Under the pieces are notes generated by a model. It was given only the letters and a program-made list of their open reading frames with translations. It was not told where the DNA came from and did no database searches. A DNA stretch of 64,000 bases from Psychrobacter frigidicola. Lineage in GTDB: Bacteria; Pseudomonadota; Gammaproteobacteria; Pseudomonadales; Moraxellaceae. The stretch spans positions 248,001 through 312,000 of the forward strand of contig NZ_VORZ01000001.1 in assembly GCF_007997305.1 (NCBI RefSeq), in the 5' to 3' direction. The position numbers were made by a program, and so were the translations under genes. Below, in pieces: positions 1 to 9,468 of the stretch (within the stretch, counting starts at the first letter, position 1; each line of letters opens with the position of its first letter).

Positions 1-1
1 C

Positions 2-274
2 GGCTATGTCGAGCGTTTTGCGATGATTCATGAGTTCATGCAGCCCGGTATTTATCATCTACGCGCTTATCGCCAAAAATCCCCCCAAGCAACAGGCAGT
101 CTATTAGATACTGCTTCGCCTGAACCGTTATGCATTGACTTGCTACAAGACAGTAGCTTAGTAAGACGCTTTTGTAAGCAATTAGATACTGAGCATCAGG
201 GTGAGTTTGTAGAAACGCGTGTGGTCAATAAAGCGCCAGCCAAATTAAAAGTTAATAACCAAGCTAAAGGCTAA
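2..274 (+). CDS. 3' end of an unrecognised protein (partial)
   Basis: The frame is open from base 2, so this is probably the C-terminal part (about 90 residues) of a longer gene that starts before the window; an internal ATG lies at 23. The readable part is soluble-looking, with a Tyr-Val-Glu-Arg-Phe stretch, then a Lys-rich tail and a TAA stop. I do not recognise a family. It lies about 107 bp upstream of leuB on the same strand, so it may be co-transcribed with the leucine genes. It does not resemble the LeuD C-terminus, which would be the simplest expectation. Confidence 0.5.
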   Translation, partial: GYVERFAMIHEFMQPGIYHLRAYRQKSPQATGSLLDTASPEPLCIDLLQDSSLVRRFCKQLDTEHQGEFVETRVVNKAPAKLKVNNQAKG

Positions 275-381
275 TAAGTAATATTATTGCCTTTGCATTT
301 TATATTACTTAATATCGCATTATCATTGCGTTCAATCATTATATAGTACATCTCATAGCTCATTTACTCACAAGGATTAGT

Positions 382-1485
382 ATGGCAACGATATTAACAT
401 TAGCAGGCGATGGCATTGGTCCTGAGATTATGACCCAAGCGATTGATGTGCTGCAAGCCGTCAATAACAAGTTTGCGTTGGGTTTGACCCTTGAGTCTGG
501 TTTGATCGGTGGTGTGGCATTTGATGCCACTGGTGAGCCGTTGCCAGAAGAAACTCTAAACCGTGCCCGCGCAGCTGATGCCGTATTATTAGGGGCAGTG
601 GGCGGGCCTAAATGGGATGGCATTGAGCGTAGCAAACGCCCTGAGCGTGGCCTACTTAAAATCCGTAGTGAGCTGGGCTTATTTGCTAACTTGCGCGTGG
701 CGAAACTCTATCCGCAGCTGGTAAACGCGTCAAGTATTAAACCTGAGATTATCAAAGGTTTGGACTTACTTATTGTTCGTGAATTAACGGGCGGTATTTA
801 TTTTGGAGAGCCACGTGGTATTCGCACATTAGAAAATGGCGAACAGCAAGGCTATAATACGATGGTATACAGCACTAGCGAGATTCAGCGTATTGGTAAA
901 GTTGCGTTTGAGCTGGCACAAACCCGCGCTGAGGCCTCAGGAAAACCAGCTAAAGTATGCTCAGTAGATAAAGCCAACGTCTTAGAAGTCACTGAGCTGT
1001 GGAAACAGACAATAACAAAGATGCAAGAGTCAGATTATAGCGATGTGAACTTGTCACACATGTATGCGGATAATGCTTGTATGCAGCTGATTCGTGACCC
1101 TAAGCAGTTTGATGTCATGGTCACCGGTAATATGTTCGGTGATATTTTATCCGATGAAGCCGCCATGTTGACGGGTTCAATTGGCATGCTGCCATCCGCC
1201 AGCCTTAATGAGCAAGGCAAAGGCATGTATGAGCCTTGTCATGGTTCAGCGCCTGATATTGCCGGACAAGACAAAGCCAATCCATTAGCGACTATTTTAT
1301 CAGTTGCGATGATGCTGCGTTATACCTTCAAACACGAAGAGGCCGCGCTCGCTATTGAACAAGCAGTCAGTGACGTACTTGATGATGGTCTGCGTACCCT
1401 TGATATTTTAGATAAAAATGAAGCTGGACTTATCCAAGTGGGCTGTAAACAAATGGGCGCCGCCGTATTAGCTAAATTAATATAA
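382..1485 (+). CDS. leuB: 3-isopropylmalate dehydrogenase
   Basis: Cytosolic NAD-dependent oxidative decarboxylation of 3-isopropylmalate to 2-ketoisocaproate, the third step of leucine synthesis. The 367-residue length is normal for LeuB. The N-terminus has the family GDGIGPE motif, and the isocitrate/isopropylmalate dehydrogenase signature around [15 protein letters not shown] carries the metal-binding aspartates. The central YFGEPRG segment is typical of LeuB rather than isocitrate dehydrogenase. The ATG follows an AAGGA ribosome-binding site. A strong terminator lies 35 bp after the stop, so leuB is last in its transcript. Confidence 0.97.
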   Translation: MATILTLAGDGIGPEIMTQAIDVLQAVNNKFALGLTLESGLIGGVAFDATGEPLPEETLNRARAADAVLLGAVGGPKWDGIERSKRPERGLLKIRSELGLFANLRVAKLYPQLVNASSIKPEIIKGLDLLIVRELTGGIYFGEPRGIRTLENGEQQGYNTMVYSTSEIQRIGKVAFELAQTRAEASGKPAKVCSVDKANVLEVTELWKQTITKMQESDYSDVNLSHMYADNACMQLIRDPKQFDVMVTGNMFGDILSDEAAMLTGSIGMLPSASLNEQGKGMYEPCHGSAPDIAGQDKANPLATILSVAMMLRYTFKHEEAALAIEQAVSDVLDDGLRTLDILDKNEAGLIQVGCKQMGAAVLAKLI

Positions 1486-1520
1486 CGCACATTTTTAATA
1501 AATATTAGAGACTAAAAGCT

Positions 1521-1557
1521 AAAAACCCATAAATTGCTTGGCAGTTTATGGGTTTTT
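1521..1557 (+). terminator. Rho-independent terminator of leuB
   Basis: A perfect 13-bp stem (AAAAACCCATAAA with TTTATGGGTTTTT) encloses an 11-nt loop and ends in a T-run. It sits 35 bp after the leuB stop. Confidence 0.85.
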
Positions 1558-1751
1558 TGATGGCTATCTATAATATTAGTATTAATTCTGAGTTTTTATC
1601 GTACCTTTTGGTTAGGCTTTAGCATGAATAGAGTTAACGTATGAGTCAGCGTTTATTAACACAAATCTCTTACAGGATAACCTGCTGGTATGGCATTATT
1701 CATAATACAGAAAGGTAGGTAACACACTAAGAATAATTTTGGGAGTAATTC

Positions 1752-2999
1752 ATGCGTCAATTAACAAAAATTAGTACAGCGATAGGAATGGTTGGGCTAT
1801 CTTCTGTATTATTTATGGGTCATAGTGTTGCTGATACAAGTGCCAATATACCAGCTAAAACGCCGGACAGGATGGCAAAATCAATCCAATCACTTACTGC
1901 CGTAGCAGACTTATCAGCTACAGTTACCAATCAAGATGGCAGCAACGATGCTGACGAAAATGGTTCTACAACTGAGGGTATGCCTAACAGAGCTGTAAAC
2001 AATAGCAATGAAGTCAACGTTAAGCCCGACAAGCTTAGCCAACAGCTCACTGGCACTAATAAATCGGTACCCTTGCTCAATAAGCTCTTGCCTACTATTC
2101 AATATAATACAGAAAACTTACCAAAGGCAGCCCAACAAGTTAACGCTGCTAACTGGACTGTTGGTGCAAAGATAGACCGTACCATTGGCACTAAGCTGCA
2201 AGCTTTATTGAACTGGCAACATAGCGGCGTTGGTCCCGTAGACGGGTATTGGGGCAAAAATACGCTTAAAGCCATGCAAGCCTTTCAAAAAGCGCAAGGG
2301 TTACCTATAACGAACACTTTAAATATGGAAACATGGCAGGCATTAACTAAAGATAGTAAATTAAACATGCAGCCAGTATTGGCCAACTACATACTTAGTG
2401 ATAACGACGTTTATATTAAGACCACCACCATACCTGCGAGTGCAGCAGAAAAAGCCAAGCTTGACGGCATGTACTATGAAAGTGTACTAGAAGGTTTGGC
2501 GGAAAAATTTCATATGAGCGAGAGTTATCTTAAGTCATTGAACCCTAAGGCTACTTTTAACACGGGTGATATTATTACCGTTTATAACCCCGGCAACCCA
2601 AATACCAAGTCAGTTAGTCGAGTCGTTGCTGACAAAACGACGCAAACCTTGTATGCCTATGATGATGAGAATAATTTGGTTGCCAGCTATCCATCTACCG
2701 TTGGTAGTATCGCCACACCATCACCTACAGGCACGCACACGGTAAAAGTGAAGGTTCATGAACCGAATTATACCTATACTAACGAGGATGGGAGTAAGTT
2801 AATTATTCCACCAGGCCCTAATAACCCAGTGGGAGCGGTCTGGATTGGACTGAGCGAACCTACATATGGTATTCATGGCTCACCAGATCCTGCGCGTATC
2901 AGTCGTCAAGCGTCCGCTGGTTGTGTACGCTTAACCAACTGGGATGCGCTGGCTTTACTAGGGACCATTACCAATGATGCGACGGTTGAATTTCAATAG
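1752..2999 (+). CDS. L,D-transpeptidase with peptidoglycan-binding domain (YkuD family)
   Basis: Predicted periplasmic enzyme that makes 3-3 peptidoglycan crosslinks or attaches proteins to the wall. It has a signal peptide (roughly residues 1–27, ending near SVADTS), a Ser/Asn-rich linker, a peptidoglycan-binding helical domain around residues 155–195 (GPVDGYWGKNTLKAMQAFQK), a LysM-like stretch around 235–275, and a C-terminal YkuD domain. The catalytic motif is complete: His375 in HGSPDP and Cys391 in SAGCVRLTN. GGGAG precedes the ATG. It stands alone between two terminators, so it is probably a single-gene unit. Confidence 0.93.
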   Translation: MRQLTKISTAIGMVGLSSVLFMGHSVADTSANIPAKTPDRMAKSIQSLTAVADLSATVTNQDGSNDADENGSTTEGMPNRAVNNSNEVNVKPDKLSQQLTGTNKSVPLLNKLLPTIQYNTENLPKAAQQVNAANWTVGAKIDRTIGTKLQALLNWQHSGVGPVDGYWGKNTLKAMQAFQKAQGLPITNTLNMETWQALTKDSKLNMQPVLANYILSDNDVYIKTTTIPASAAEKAKLDGMYYESVLEGLAEKFHMSESYLKSLNPKATFNTGDIITVYNPGNPNTKSVSRVVADKTTQTLYAYDDENNLVASYPSTVGSIATPSPTGTHTVKVKVHEPNYTYTNEDGSKLIIPPGPNNPVGAVWIGLSEPTYGIHGSPDPARISRQASAGCVRLTNWDALALLGTITNDATVEFQ

Positions 3000-3069
3000 C
3001 AGCTGTGAAGTTTTAATATGCTTCCAAGCATTTTAATAAAAAGGTAAGTCAGTTAAGAAATTTAGACAA

Positions 3070-3100
3070 AAAAATACCGCTGAAGATTAGCGGTATTTTT
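3070..3100 (+). terminator. Terminator after the L,D-transpeptidase
   Basis: A 12-bp stem (AAAAATACCGCT with AGCGGTATTTTT) has a 7-nt loop. Its core is nearly the same as that of the terminator at 13023–13057. Confidence 0.85.
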
Positions 3101-3354
3101 TATAAATAGGAATAAATGAACAAAGATAAGATTGATGGCATGGTAAAAATATAAGGCTAACAATAACACCAGCAACTCATCAGTATATATTCTTAGTTAC
3201 CAATGAATATCCAGTTATTAAAACGGTGTATGCTTGTTACTTGTAATCATGCTTACGGGCGCCCGTAGCTTAATAAACAGCACTTATGAATAGGTGCTGC
3301 TTGTTAACAAGTACTGTTCTCAAAGGCTTATGTATTGCGAATATAACTTAATAA
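3101..3354. other. Intergenic stretch between convergent genes
   Basis: With the terminator before it this makes a gene-free gap of 355 bp. It holds a 12-bp palindrome (ACGGGCGCCCGT, 3255–3266) and a hairpin at 3278–3299 (arms CAGCACTTAT and ATAGGTGCTG, one G·U pair, very short loop) that could end infA transcription on the minus strand, though it lacks a long T-run. I see no coding sequence. Confidence 0.4.
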
Positions 3355-3579
3355 CTAGGTTTTACCGCGATAAGTAATGCGACCTTTAGTCAAGTCGTAA
3401 GGGGTCATCTCGACCTTAACTTTATCACCGGTCAAAATACGAATATAATGCTTACGCATTTTACCTGAAATGTGGGCAATAATTTCGTGTCCGTTTTCTA
3501 AACGAACTTTAAATAGGGTGTTTGGAAGGGTATCAACAACTTCGCCTTCGAATTCAATAATGTCGTCTTTTTTGGCCAT
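3355..3579 (-). CDS. infA: Translation initiation factor IF-1
   Basis: Small S1/OB-fold protein that binds the ribosomal A site during initiation. The 74-residue product starts [14 protein letters not shown] and contains the signature [19 protein letters not shown] and PYDLTKGRI, close to the E. coli protein along its whole length. The frame stays open 12 codons upstream to another Met, but homology clearly places the start at 3579. It is transcribed apart from truA, with about 108 bp between them. Confidence 0.97.
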   Translation of the reverse strand: MAKKDDIIEFEGEVVDTLPNTLFKVRLENGHEIIAHISGKMRKHYIRILTGDKVKVEMTPYDLTKGRITYRGKT

Positions 3580-3687
3580 AATTATATAATCAATCAATGA
3601 AAAATAAGCCCACATTATACGTAAGTTAACGGCTTAAAGCAACAAAATATATGATTTTTACTTGACAGCGTGTAAGCGTTATGTATA

Positions 3688-4548
3688 TCAATCAGGCAGA
3701 TTTAGCCAGATAGGGGTTAAAGGAGCTTTGGGTAATAGCTGCTGATACTGTTCAGAATAATAAGCATTAATAAAATATAACCCATCTCCTGAGGCGGTGG
3801 GCGGTGCAATAGTGCGGTCTTTTTTAGCTAAAATACTGAGGAAGTCCGCTGGTTGTAAGTCATGTTTGCCAATCGCATATAGCGTGCCCATCAGGTTGCG
3901 TACCATATGATGTAAGAAACCATCCGCTTGAATATCAAAGATGATAAATTGTCCATGCATAAAAAGTCTAGCATGGCTAATAGTACGCACTGGCTGATTG
4001 GACTGACAGGCAGCAGCACGATAACTACTGAAGTCGTGCGTACCGATAATATCAGCGGCGGCAAGCTGCATTGCTGCCAAATCAAGCGGCTCATGAATGT
4101 GAGTCACTTGATGATTAAGAATAGCAGGGCGCTGGGGCTGGTTAAGCGTAATATAGTGATAACGACGGGCAATCGCCCCAAAACGCGCATGAAAGTCGGG
4201 AGGCATAGGCTGAACCCAGCGCAATGAAATATCATCTGGCAGCAGACTGTTGATGCCGCGCAGCCAGTTATAAGCTGGCCGGTAAGCATGGGTGACGAAA
4301 TGGGCAATCATATTGCTGGCATGGACGCTAGAATCGGTACGCCCTGCAGCAATCACCTCTACAGGTTCGTTAGCGACTTTACTGATGGCTGTTTCTAATG
4401 CTTCTTGGACACCAAGGACTTCTTTTTGGCGCTGCCAGCCATGATAGTTGGTACCCAAAAACTCAATAGCAATAGCTAAGGTATAAGTGGGTAGTTCTGA
4501 AGCTTTTACAGGCTCAAGTAGGATAGGGTCGGACATAATATTTCGCAT
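3688..4548 (-). CDS. truA: tRNA pseudouridine(38-40) synthase TruA
   Basis: Converts uridines 38–40 in the anticodon stem-loop of many tRNAs to pseudouridine. The 286-residue protein has the catalytic aspartate in AGRTDSSVHAS; the usual family form is GRTDAGVHA, so the two residues after Asp are slightly unusual. Other family segments are FLGTNYHGWQRQ and FHARFGAIARRYHY. A second Met at codon 5 (MSDPIL, base 4536) is an equally likely start; neither has a good Shine–Dalgarno. It lies just downstream of the asparaginase and fimV genes on the same strand, echoing the fimV–truA linkage of Pseudomonas. Confidence 0.95.
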   Translation of the reverse strand: MRNIMSDPILLEPVKASELPTYTLAIAIEFLGTNYHGWQRQKEVLGVQEALETAISKVANEPVEVIAAGRTDSSVHASNMIAHFVTHAYRPAYNWLRGINSLLPDDISLRWVQPMPPDFHARFGAIARRYHYITLNQPQRPAILNHQVTHIHEPLDLAAMQLAAADIIGTHDFSSYRAAACQSNQPVRTISHARLFMHGQFIIFDIQADGFLHHMVRNLMGTLYAIGKHDLQPADFLSILAKKDRTIAPPTASGDGLYFINAYYSEQYQQLLPKAPLTPIWLNLPD

Positions 4549-4589
4549 TGTATTTGTAAATAAGGTAATTCTAATTAGTGTACTTTTGA

Positions 4590-5699
4590 TTAGCGATGTT
4601 TGCTGATGGTAGTTTGTGTTTTGCTAATCGTATGCATCCAGCGTTGACGCCGGCGTGCAGCAGTAGCGTAGCGTAGCAATAACCATAATAATCGAGCATA
4701 AATAGCTGGAATGGTCAATCGACCTCCAGCAATCACTTGATACTCATATTGCCAACTGCCAGCTGCATAATTATCACTGACTCCGCCAAACGGACATTGA
4801 CTGGCACATACTATCATATGGCCACAGTCATAAGCGCTCTGTAGCGCTGCTGCCAATGCTGATGAATAAGGGATATTACCAGCCCCAAACCCTAATAAAA
4901 TAATACCGCAAGGTGGCTGCGATATTAACGCTTGAATTTGTGTGCATAAGACTTCGGGGTCGTTTGGCAGACAATATAATGCATGAACCCTACTATGCTC
5001 AGCACGAGTCTGGATAGCTTCTAAAACAGCGTGCTGGTCATCAAGCCAATGTTGTTTGCGCGTAGCAGGTAGTGCTTTTAGATAACTATTAGCGGGATAA
5101 GCGGCACGAGTATGGCCAGTAAAAGCCATAAAATCATGGCTATGAATTTTCTGGACGGTTTGTGCAGCCCATGATTCACCGCCAAAGCTTATTTTGACTC
5201 CAGATTCTCCAGCTGCAGCTAGCCGTAGAGCATCACTCAAGTTGTCCCAAGCATCGCTATTGGCATTTATGCTATAAGACTCTAGCATTTCACTGTCTAA
5301 TAAGGGACTCATACTGCCGGTAACAATCAGGCATAAGTCAGTACCAGCAAACGCTTCTGCTAAAAACGCACCCAAATAGCTCAAGGTATCTGTTCCTGTA
5401 ATTAGAACGAACTGGCGATGTCCTGCGGCATAAGATTCTAACAATAAGGTATAAAAATGAACAAAATCACACGCATTGAGCTGACTGCTGTCTTTGATTA
5501 AAGGGTTGTCTAACCAGGATATAGCAGGTAGATTTGCAGCACTTTCATGCTCTGCAAGCAAGACTTGCATAACTGGTAAAAACTCTGCGGTTGATAGAGG
5601 TGCTAGGGGTTTGCCATAGCTACCAAAAGTGCCACCCGCATAAATGACTTGAATAGGATTGCTATCAGAGTGTAATAATAAAGCAGTGCGTGAGCGCAT
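4590..5699 (-). CDS. Asparaginase family protein
   Basis: Likely hydrolyses L-asparagine to aspartate and ammonia in the cytoplasm; no signal peptide is visible. The two active-site threonine motifs are present: AGGTFGSYG near residue 22 and ITGTDTLSY near residue 100. A segment VTGSMSPLLDSE matches the third conserved region. At 369 residues it is a little longer than type I enzymes, ending in a basic tail (RRRQRWMHTISK). It lies between fimV and truA in the same direction. Substrate preference (Asn, or Gln as well) cannot be read from the sequence. Confidence 0.85.
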   Translation of the reverse strand: MRSRTALLLHSDSNPIQVIYAGGTFGSYGKPLAPLSTAEFLPVMQVLLAEHESAANLPAISWLDNPLIKDSSQLNACDFVHFYTLLLESYAAGHRQFVLITGTDTLSYLGAFLAEAFAGTDLCLIVTGSMSPLLDSEMLESYSINANSDAWDNLSDALRLAAAGESGVKISFGGESWAAQTVQKIHSHDFMAFTGHTRAAYPANSYLKALPATRKQHWLDDQHAVLEAIQTRAEHSRVHALYCLPNDPEVLCTQIQALISQPPCGIILLGFGAGNIPYSSALAAALQSAYDCGHMIVCASQCPFGGVSDNYAAGSWQYEYQVIAGGRLTIPAIYARLLWLLLRYATAARRRQRWMHTISKTQTTISKHR

Positions 5700-5752
5700 A
5701 AAAGTACCGCAGTAGAGATTAAGAGAAAGAGTCGATAATATAAATCATAATC

Positions 5753-5804
5753 AACCCTACCTAACAAGCAGTCTATGATTATAGAATGCTTGTTAGGTAG
5801 GGTT
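5753..5804. repeat. 52-bp inverted repeat between fimV and the asparaginase gene
   Basis: Two perfect 18-bp arms (5753–5770 and 5787–5804, AACCCTACCTAACAAGCA) flank a 16-bp centre that contains a further 5-bp inverted repeat (TCTAT…ATAGA). No T-run follows on either strand, so it is not a classical terminator. It could stall transcription, stabilise the fimV mRNA end, or be a small mobile remnant. Confidence 0.75.
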
Positions 5805-5872
5805 AGCCAACATGTAGACTATTCTTATAGAAGATGGCTATTAAATCTAAATGTCGTTTAGAGTCCCATCAC

Positions 5873-7605
5873 TTAAGCTGTACGAGTAAGCAACTCTTGT
5901 GCTTGCTGCTGCTGCTGGCTATTACCTTGCGCAACCACTTCATTAAGTAGGCGTTTGGCACTATCGTATTCACCCAATTGTAGATACTGACCCGCTAAAT
6001 CCAAGGTGATTTGATTGTTATCTAAGTTTTTAACAAAATCAAAATCTGAGGCAAATTGTGCGGTAAAGTCAGCTGACGGTAACGACTCTTCGTATTTACT
6101 ATCAAAGCTAACATTATCGTTACCATCATTAACATTGTCACTTTCTACAATTACGGGTGTGAGTATTGTTGGTAATATATCGGTGCTATCAACATCAATA
6201 TCGAAGTCAAAACTATCAATGCCAGTGTCATCGTCAAAAGTGAGAATGTCATTATCTAGGGTGGGGGTTGATTCTGTCTCATTATTGCTTATATCTAGGT
6301 TGTTGTCAGTATCAAAGCCTACATTTAAATCAATAAAATCAGCGCTGTCTGTTGGCACATCTTCTTGGCCTATAACTAGTCCGTCAAGCTGTGTTGGCGT
6401 ACCGTTAGTGCTACTTTCTGAAACATCGCTTTCTAAACTTAGGGTTTGGCTACTGTCCTGAGTGTCAGTTGTCGGCGCGTTAATAGTAGTAGTATGAACA
6501 GTAGCGTTGTCATCCCCATCTATAAATAGTGTAAAGTCATCATCAATGGACTCTGAGCTTACTGGCGTAGTAGCTACATGAACTTCATTGTCTACATCTT
6601 CAGCCAAATTATCAAAATCTAAAATAAAGTCATCATCGCTAAGCGTGGGCGTGGGCTCATTTTTCTGTTTTTCCTCTTTCAGGTCTGTAGACATATCCTC
6701 CAAGAGCATATCAAAATCGAGCGTGAAACCATCATCGTTAGTGTCATCGAAGCTATTAGTATCATTAATATTATCGAGGCCTAATACGGCTGCTTTGGTG
6801 TTTGAATCGGCATCGGTAGCTGTAACGGCAGGGGTATCTTCTAGTGCAAATGTGGAATTATCATCTAAAGTATCTTGCTGTAGTTCTGCTGTTTCTAAAT
6901 CATCTAAAGTAAGGTCAAAGACGTCGCTATCGTCATCATCACTGCTAATACTATTGCTAGCGATTGAGTCAGAGGTACTTTCTTGTTCGGTAGACGGTGA
7001 TAGTATGTCAAAGTCTAAAGACATGTCATCATCACTGATGTCTGTAGTTGGGGTTGAGTTTTTAGAATGATATAGAGGTATATCACTCTCTAAATTCATA
7101 CTGGTTTTGGTATCGGTCATTGTACCGAATGTCGCTGATGCTTGTGCTTCCTCTAACAAATCTTTGAGCTGCTGGGCTTCTTCAACAGTTGACGCGTCAT
7201 TGTGCATTTTAATAGTCGCATAAGTGCTATAGAAATCTTCTTTCTGATTGGTCAGTGCATAGACACTGAGCAGTTTGAGAGACAGCTGGGCATCATTTGG
7301 TTTTTCACTCAAACCACGCTCTAAGGCCTCAATTGCCTTATCATAACGCTGCTGATCCATAAAGCGCTGAGCAACGGTTAGGTTATCAAACTTAGTAACG
7401 CCATGTGTTGCATTACCAGCTGCGCGTTGGGTCGGCGTTCCTTGGTTGACATGTACCGCAGAGAATGCCGTATTCTTTCTGTCATCACTAATAGGTTGAG
7501 CGCGCGGTGAAGTAGGCTGCTGTTGCGCCTTGTTTTTGCGTAGCACCCAGACTCCTACCAGCAAAATGATAACCAGTCCTGCAATGATATATAGCATATT
7601 ATCCA
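5873..7605 (-). CDS. FimV C-terminal half: membrane anchor, acidic region and TPR-like domain
   Basis: A 577-residue protein with a single membrane segment at once after the start (about residues 4–21), then a TPR-like domain around 75–155, a long very acidic Asp/Ser/Thr-rich region (about 165–500) and a C-terminal FimV-type module (about 510–577, ITLDLAGQYLQLGEYDSAKRL). FimV organises the cell pole and type IV pili; this would be its inner-membrane/cytoplasmic half. The reading frame begins with GTG at 7618, but ATG at 7605 with GGGA upstream fits better. It lies 59 bp downstream of the N-terminal half, in another frame. Confidence 0.85.
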
Positions 7606-7664
7606 TAGAGATTCCCACGCCTATAACTACTGTCTACAGCATCTCATGCTGAGCAATTAGGCTT

Positions 7665-9161
7665 TCATTGAGTGCGTAATGTTTTAAGGCGAGCGTTACG
7701 CTTAGCCAGTTTTTGGTTTTGTAATGGTAACTCTTTGGAGTAGTTGCCAAGGATACTATTAGTTGATTTGTTGCGCTTAGCTTTTTGTTGTTTGATAGCT
7801 TTTGTATATTGTAGTTGTCTTTGTGCCGCAATCGCAGTTTGCATACTCTGTTGAGAAGGTACGACATCGTAAATGGAGAGATTCAGTTGAGCCTTGTGCT
7901 TAAGTTGACTGGCATCTTGATTAGTAAAGGCTTCAGGGTTTTGATTCTGAATTTGCGCCATGGTCGTTGTGACGTTAAGATTATTTTTCTGAGCAATATA
8001 CTGCGAGATTAGCCATAAATTATCGTTACGTTGAACCGTATAGCTGCCTGCTTTAGGAGTAAGCACTTGTGGAATCAATGTCACTTGCTGATAAAAGGCA
8101 TCTTTGTTAGTTATAGTTTCGTCAGTTATCGCGTCAGCATCGTTAGAGTCAGCAGCCAATATCATAGATGACTGAAGGTTTAAGTCTTCTGCGATGCCTG
8201 ACGATAGTGACGACTGTGTGGTATCAACAGCGAATTTTTGATTAGACAATTGAATGCGACGAGTTATTTGTATCGTGAGAACATCAAGCAGTTGATCTAT
8301 CGTACGGACGGTTGTTAATTCTGCTGGGTCTTGCTCATTTCGTGCCGTGAGCGCTTGATTATCAATGCTAATAACAGTGTCAGTATTGCTGTTAATAAGG
8401 CTATTGCCTTGATATACCGATGATGTGCTTACAGTCGTATTTGATGCTTGCGACGTTTGCGGAGCTGCTGGCATGTCTATACTAGAGGCTGAAATTGGAG
8501 GTAGGTTAAAGCTAAATGGAGAGCGATTGTACTCAGTGTTGGGCGCCGTATCTTGTGTTAATGCCTGCATCTGCATAGATGTAGACGCTTTAGATGAGAT
8601 AAATAACAATGGCGGAGGTGTTACATGTTTGACTATTAAAGGTTGGTCATCGAAGGTCTGGTTCATAACCAAACTAGGCGCTTGGGTGGTAGAAGTAGAA
8701 GCAATACGACTCATAATACTATTATTTGGCTGCTCGGTTAAAACGCTCTTGCTCAAGGGTAAAAGCAAAGTCTTAGGCATGACGTTACGCTGTCCCTTGT
8801 CATTGAGGGTCAATATCATGTCAGCGAATGGCAGGGCAATAGGTTGCGTAGTATTGATAATGACTTTCCCCGTGTCAGCAGAGGTAGGTACAAAGCGTAC
8901 CGACATTGAGGTCGTTGGTGTCAGCCCCATTTGCTCATATACTGTGGGACTGGCTAAACCTACCGTAAAATCAGCTGAACTGATATCTGCTACCGTGATA
9001 CTGGCAGCAAGCGGCTCAAATTGAGTTGAGGTAATCATGGTTTTACCAAAGCTCGCTGCATGTGCGACAGAGGGTAGTGCAGCTGAGCTGACCGAATACA
9101 GGAGCGCAATTGACACAGTATAATATATGGTGGTCAAGCGATGAGGTAAATGCCAAAACAT
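7665..9161 (-). CDS. FimV N-terminal half: periplasmic LysM protein
   Basis: A 498-residue exported protein. The signal peptide ends at AHA before SFGKT, followed by a FimV-type N-terminal domain (LAASITVADISSADFTVGLA, PIALPFADMILTL) at about 30–130, a low-complexity Ser/Thr/Gln region, and a LysM near 370–430 (GSYTVQRNDNLWLISQYIA). The C-terminus is basic with no membrane segment, unlike full-length FimV, where LysM is followed by a membrane helix. ATG at 9161 follows AAGGG; the frame extends 34 codons upstream without reason. The downstream gene supplies the missing half. Confidence 0.87.
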   Translation of the reverse strand: MFWHLPHRLTTIYYTVSIALLYSVSSAALPSVAHAASFGKTMITSTQFEPLAASITVADISSADFTVGLASPTVYEQMGLTPTTSMSVRFVPTSADTGKVIINTTQPIALPFADMILTLNDKGQRNVMPKTLLLPLSKSVLTEQPNNSIMSRIASTSTTQAPSLVMNQTFDDQPLIVKHVTPPPLLFISSKASTSMQMQALTQDTAPNTEYNRSPFSFNLPPISASSIDMPAAPQTSQASNTTVSTSSVYQGNSLINSNTDTVISIDNQALTARNEQDPAELTTVRTIDQLLDVLTIQITRRIQLSNQKFAVDTTQSSLSSGIAEDLNLQSSMILAADSNDADAITDETITNKDAFYQQVTLIPQVLTPKAGSYTVQRNDNLWLISQYIAQKNNLNVTTTMAQIQNQNPEAFTNQDASQLKHKAQLNLSIYDVVPSQQSMQTAIAAQRQLQYTKAIKQQKAKRNKSTNSILGNYSKELPLQNQKLAKRNARLKTLRTQ

Positions 9162-9468
9162 GCACAGCCCTTTTATAGTAACTGATGAGATATTAATAGA
9201 AGCAACAATAACGTGTCGCACGTGATAAAACACAAACGCAAAGAAGTACAGCGTAAATGACAACAGACATAACTGAACTCAAAAGCCGTTACTGAGCCCA
9301 TCTTATACTATTTATAATCTATCGGCCTAGCTAATCCATACATAAAACGTTTTGTTTCATCAAATATTATACTATCTATACTGATATAACAAATTAGGGT
9401 GTTCTAGCGAATAACTATTGTTTTTGCTACTTTATGTCGTTTTTGAGCTCTAATAGAAAGTGGCGTGC
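9162..9468. other. Intergenic: fimV upstream region
   Basis: This 307-bp stretch between the fimV start and the end of queA (both minus) should hold the fimV promoter. It is AT-rich in the middle. I see no clear gene, RNA or strong repeat, and no promoter good enough to name. Confidence 0.3.

Noticed and set aside
6015..7070. Long plus-strand frames opposite the FimV acidic region (148 and 160 codons)
   Set aside because: They are mirror images of Asp/Ser-rich codons, give Ser/Leu/Lys-rich sequence with no ribosome-binding site, and overlap a clear gene.
8425..9024. 199-codon plus-strand frame opposite the FimV N-terminal gene
   Set aside because: No start signal and composition of an antisense shadow; the minus-strand gene has signal peptide and family motifs.
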